Part shown: in pieces, positions 6,528-8,822 of the stretch
How the letters are laid out: the number at the start of each line of letters is the position of its first letter
Numbering within the stretch: the first letter of the stretch is position 1
Source: Desulfobacteraceae bacterium
GTDB taxonomy: Bacteria; Desulfobacterota; Desulfobacteria; Desulfobacterales; UBA11574
Direction of reading: 5' to 3'
Assembly (NCBI GenBank): GCA_029857875.1
Contig: JAOUGB010000069.1
Span: 1-8,822, forward strand
Length of the DNA stretch: 8,822 nt
Translations under genes and position numbers: made by a program
Notes under the pieces: generated by a model
Told to the model about the DNA's origin: nothing
Seen by the model: the letters and a program-made list of their open reading frames with translations, nothing else
The model's database searches: none

Positions 6528-6568
6528 ATGCACAGAAAATTGTGCATCTATGCACAGATTTCTGTGCA
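6528..6568. repeat. Tandem TGCACA/TGTGCA palindromes, candidate upstream activator sites
   Basis: Two head-to-tail 22-bp units (6529-6550 and 6551-6572) each hold a palindrome: ATGCACA-N6-TGTGCAT (6528-6547) and TGCACAGA-TT-TCTGTGCA (6551-6568). The middle gives a third, TGTGCAT-CT-ATGCACA (6541-6556). The hexamers begin at 6529, 6541, 6551 and 6563, about one helical turn apart, as in cooperative protein binding. TGCAC-N8-GTGCA is close to the NtrC site (TGCAC-N7-GTGCA) but one base longer; the central TGTGC-N6-GCACA also has the layout of a CRP/FNR-family site. It sits about 140-180 nt upstream of the predicted sigma-54 start for the kinase, a typical enhancer distance. As RNA it would form hairpins after nqrF, but no U-tract follows, so it is not a standard terminator. 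Confidence 0.6.
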
Positions 6569-6584
6569 ACTTCAGAATTAATAA

Positions 6585-6610
6585 TTAGACAGATTGATAA
6601 AATTGTCTAA
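6585..6610. repeat. Inverted repeat TTAGACA-N12-TGTCTAA, candidate regulator site
   Basis: Perfect 7-bp arms (6585-6591 and 6604-6610) are separated by 12 nt. The site lies about 100-125 nt upstream of the predicted sigma-54 transcription start, next to the TGCACA cluster, so it may be a second activator-binding site. The long spacer also allows a weak RNA hairpin. No matching binding motif is known to me. Confidence 0.4.
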
Positions 6611-6683
6611 AAATTATTTGCAATCCAGAACTTTCATCCTAAATATAGCGTTTTTTTAACGAAGCATAAGCATTTGTATTTTT

Positions 6684-6699
6684 TGGCATAGGTATTGCT
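6684..6699 (+). promoter_or_regulatory. Sigma-54 (RpoN) -24/-12 promoter for the hybrid kinase
   Basis: TGGCAT-AGGTA-TTGCT, preceded by T, matches the sigma-54 consensus (TGGCAC-N5-TTGCA/T) at nearly every conserved position and has the invariant GG-N10-GC spacing. It predicts a start near 6710, a leader of about 45 nt, and a ribosome binding site (GAAGGA, 6741-6746) 8 nt before the kinase ATG. Transcription would need an NtrC-type activator, consistent with the palindromes upstream. Confidence 0.62.
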
Positions 6700-6754
6700 T
6701 TTATTCAAAAAAAATTATGCAATATTAGGACAAAAATGTTGAAGGATGCTATAA

Positions 6755-8737
6755 ATGTGTGAAAAACCAACCTATGAAGAATTGGAACAAAATATAAAAG
6801 CGCTTAAAAAAGAATATAGTATTCGCAAAAATATTGAAGCAGCCTTACGTGAAAGCAAAGAAAAATACAGATTGTTGGTTAAAAACTTACCCAGCATCGT
6901 TTATAAGGGATACAAAGATTGGACTGTTGAATTTTTTGACGAAAAAATTGAACGATTGACCGGCTTTGACGTTGATAAAATTAATTCCAAACAAATAACC
7001 ATGTTAGATTTAATTGTTGATGAAGATATTGAGTCTGCAAAAAATAGTTTTATCCGGGCTCTCAAAACGGACAAATCATATGTTAGAGAATTCAGAATTC
7101 GATCTAAAACCGGAGATATTCACTGGATGCAGGAAAGAGGCCAGATCATTTGTGATGACGACGGCCAGATTGAATACGTCAGTGGCGTGTTTTTTGACAT
7201 CACCGACCGCAAACACGCTGAGGAGGTTTTAAGGCAAAGCGAGACAAGATTAAAAGCCGTTTTTGAAGCCAATCCGGATCCTATGGTTGTTTATGACACC
7301 AACGGTCATCCGCAGTATCTAAACCCTGAGTTTATAAATGTTTTTGGGTGGACTCTAGAAGATTTAAAGGGGAAACGAATTCCTTTTGTCCCTGATGACC
7401 AAAAAGAGATAACCGCTGCAAAGATAAAAGAACTTTATGAATACCAAAAACCAGTGAGATTTGAAACGGCCAGATTGACAAAGGACGGGCAACTTCTTGA
7501 CATTTTTATCACCGCGGCGATTATTAAAGATTCGGAGAGCACACCTTCGGGAATGGTGGTGAATTTAACCGATATTACAGAAAAAAAGAGATTGGAAGCC
7601 CGGCTCCAAGGAGCTCAAAGGATGGAGGCCATTGGAACATTGGCAGGAGGAATAGCCCATGATTTTAACAACTTGTTGATGGGCATCCAAGGGAATGCAT
7701 CGCTGTTATTATTTAACAAGGATGCGGTCCACCCGGATTACGAACAATTGAAGAACATCGAAAATTACGTATTACAGGGGTCGGATCTTACCAGTCAGCT
7801 TTTGGGTTTTGCCAGAGGAGGAAAATATGAAGTTGAAGTGATGAATCTGAACGAGGTCATAAAGCGAGAAAATCGTATGTTTACCCGAACTAAAAAAGAG
7901 ATCGTAATTCACGAACAATATGAAAAGGATCTCTGGTCCGTTAAGGTGTCTAAAGGACAAATTGAACAGGTACTGTTAAACCTTTACGTCAACGCCTGGC
8001 AAGCCATGCCCGGAGGTGGAGATCTTTATGTTCAGACAAATAATATCCTCCTTGATCAACATTTTATTAAGCCTTTTCAAGTAACTCCCGGAAAATATGT
8101 AAAAATATCAATAACTGACTCAGGAACCGGCATGGATGAAGCGACGTTGCAACGGATATTCGAACCATTCTTTACCACAAAAAAGATGGGAAGAGGCATC
8201 GGCTTGGGGCTTGCATCGGTTTACGGAATTATCAAGAATCACGGAGGAATCATAGATGTTTACAGTGAAAAAGGAGAAGGCACCTCCTTTTACATCTATT
8301 TACCCGCCATAGATACACAAAGCACTCTTCAAAATAAAGAGATCGGACCTACGGATAAAATTACCCATGGAACAGAGACCATTCTTTTTGTGGATGATGA
8401 AGATATGATCACTGATGTGGGCCGGCAGTTGTTGGAAAAATTGGGATATACAGTATTAACCGCCGGTAGCGGCCGTGAGGCGATAGAAATTTATCAAAAA
8501 CATCTTAATGAGATTTCTTTGGTTATTATTGACATGATTATGCCAGGCCTTAACGGTGGTGAAACATATGATGAATTAAAAAAAATCGATTCCGATATAA
8601 AAGTACTTCTGGCCAGTGGATACAGTATAGATGGTCAGGCCCAAGATATCCTTGACCGGGGGTGTCACGGCTTTATTCAGAAGCCATTTAATATAAAAAG
8701 ATTATCGCATAAAATCAGGACCGTTCTGGATATATAG
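6755..8737 (+). CDS. Soluble hybrid sensor histidine kinase (PAS-PAS-HisKA-HATPase-REC)
   Basis: A 660-residue protein with no signal peptide or membrane segment, so probably cytoplasmic. Order: a coiled coil rich in Glu and Lys (about 5-38); PAS 1 (about 38-155, ending in GVFFDITDRKHAEE); PAS 2 (about 162-278, ending in VVNLTDITEKKRLE); the dimerisation and phosphoacceptor helix with His302 in GGIAHDFNNLLMG; an ATPase domain with N-box LLNLYVNAWQAM (Asn409, Asn413), DSGTGMD (455-461), FEPFFTTK (469-476) and GRGIGLGLA; a receiver domain (about 541-658) with Asp547/548, phosphoacceptor Asp593 (IIDMIMPG), Ser621 and Lys643. All key residues are intact. The PAS ligand is unknown. The REC is C-terminal with no output domain, so signal should pass to a separate partner, not seen here. 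The gene is more AT-rich than the nqr genes and has its own promoter signals, so it is probably not part of that operon. Confidence 0.93.
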   Translation: MCEKPTYEELEQNIKALKKEYSIRKNIEAALRESKEKYRLLVKNLPSIVYKGYKDWTVEFFDEKIERLTGFDVDKINSKQITMLDLIVDEDIESAKNSFIRALKTDKSYVREFRIRSKTGDIHWMQERGQIICDDDGQIEYVSGVFFDITDRKHAEEVLRQSETRLKAVFEANPDPMVVYDTNGHPQYLNPEFINVFGWTLEDLKGKRIPFVPDDQKEITAAKIKELYEYQKPVRFETARLTKDGQLLDIFITAAIIKDSESTPSGMVVNLTDITEKKRLEARLQGAQRMEAIGTLAGGIAHDFNNLLMGIQGNASLLLFNKDAVHPDYEQLKNIENYVLQGSDLTSQLLGFARGGKYEVEVMNLNEVIKRENRMFTRTKKEIVIHEQYEKDLWSVKVSKGQIEQVLLNLYVNAWQAMPGGGDLYVQTNNILLDQHFIKPFQVTPGKYVKISITDSGTGMDEATLQRIFEPFFTTKKMGRGIGLGLASVYGIIKNHGGIIDVYSEKGEGTSFYIYLPAIDTQSTLQNKEIGPTDKITHGTETILFVDDEDMITDVGRQLLEKLGYTVLTAGSGREAIEIYQKHLNEISLVIIDMIMPGLNGGETYDELKKIDSDIKVLLASGYSIDGQAQDILDRGCHGFIQKPFNIKRLSHKIRTVLDI

Positions 8738-8793
8738 GGACTGTCAAAGATAGGATCAGGTAACCACAAGTTAATCCGGTTGGAAAAACGTAC

Positions 8794-8822
8794 ATGCCAT
8801 TGAGCGATTTAATAAATAAAAA
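8794..8822 (+). CDS. Possible start of a further gene (truncated by the right edge)
   Basis: An ATG at 8794, preceded by GGAA with 8 nt spacing, opens a frame reading MPLSDLINK to the edge. It lies 56 nt after the kinase stop, on the same strand, where a partner gene could sit. Nine codons cannot establish a gene or a function. Confidence 0.25.

Noticed and set aside
6528..6568. Rho-independent terminator after nqrF
   Set aside because: The stems are perfect, but they are not GC-rich and no U-tract follows 6568, so a regulatory DNA role fits better; termination there cannot be excluded.

Overview
The window reads as a chromosomal segment from an anaerobic or microaerophilic Gram-negative bacterium, most likely a sulfate-reducing Desulfobacterota (Desulfobacterales-like). 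This is an inference from gene style (an NqrA with ferredoxin motifs, a soluble PAS hybrid kinase with an N-terminal coiled coil, sigma-54 signals) and moderate GC content, not from a marker gene. No mobile element, tRNA, rRNA or CRISPR array is visible.

Layout. (1) 1-513, minus strand: a PerR-like Fur-family regulator (97-513, TTG start) followed by the start of a cysteine-rich gene that overlaps its 3' end and runs off the left edge. (2) 514-747: a divergent intergenic region with candidate promoters for both directions and weak operator-like palindromes. (3) 748-6506, plus strand: a complete six-gene nqrABCDEF operon for a Na+-translocating NADH:quinone oxidoreductase. Genes A to E are packed with gaps of 2-3 nt or overlaps of 4-8 nt; nqrF is set apart by 75 nt and has a TTG start with a good ribosome binding site. 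(4) 6507-6754: a non-coding region with tandem TGCACA/TGTGCA palindromes, a second long-spaced palindrome and a near-consensus sigma-54 -24/-12 promoter. (5) 6755-8737: a soluble PAS-PAS-HisKA-HATPase-REC hybrid histidine kinase. (6) 8738-8822: a short tail that may contain the first codons of another gene.

How the parts work together. NqrF takes electrons from NADH through FAD and a 2Fe-2S centre; they pass through the NqrD/NqrE cysteine-ligated intramembrane cluster and the covalent flavins of NqrC and NqrB to a quinone (probably menaquinone), with Na+ export. The most striking point is NqrA: its C-terminus carries two complete CX2CX2CX3CP motifs, as in RnfC, where the well-studied Vibrio-type NqrA has lost them. 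NqrC has Ser in place of Thr at the usual FMN attachment position. The flavin transferase ApbE and the maturation factor NqrM, which in vibrios follow nqrF, are absent from the window. The PerR-like regulator next door and the sigma-54/enhancer-type arrangement before the kinase suggest redox and signal-dependent control, but targets cannot be proven from sequence alone.
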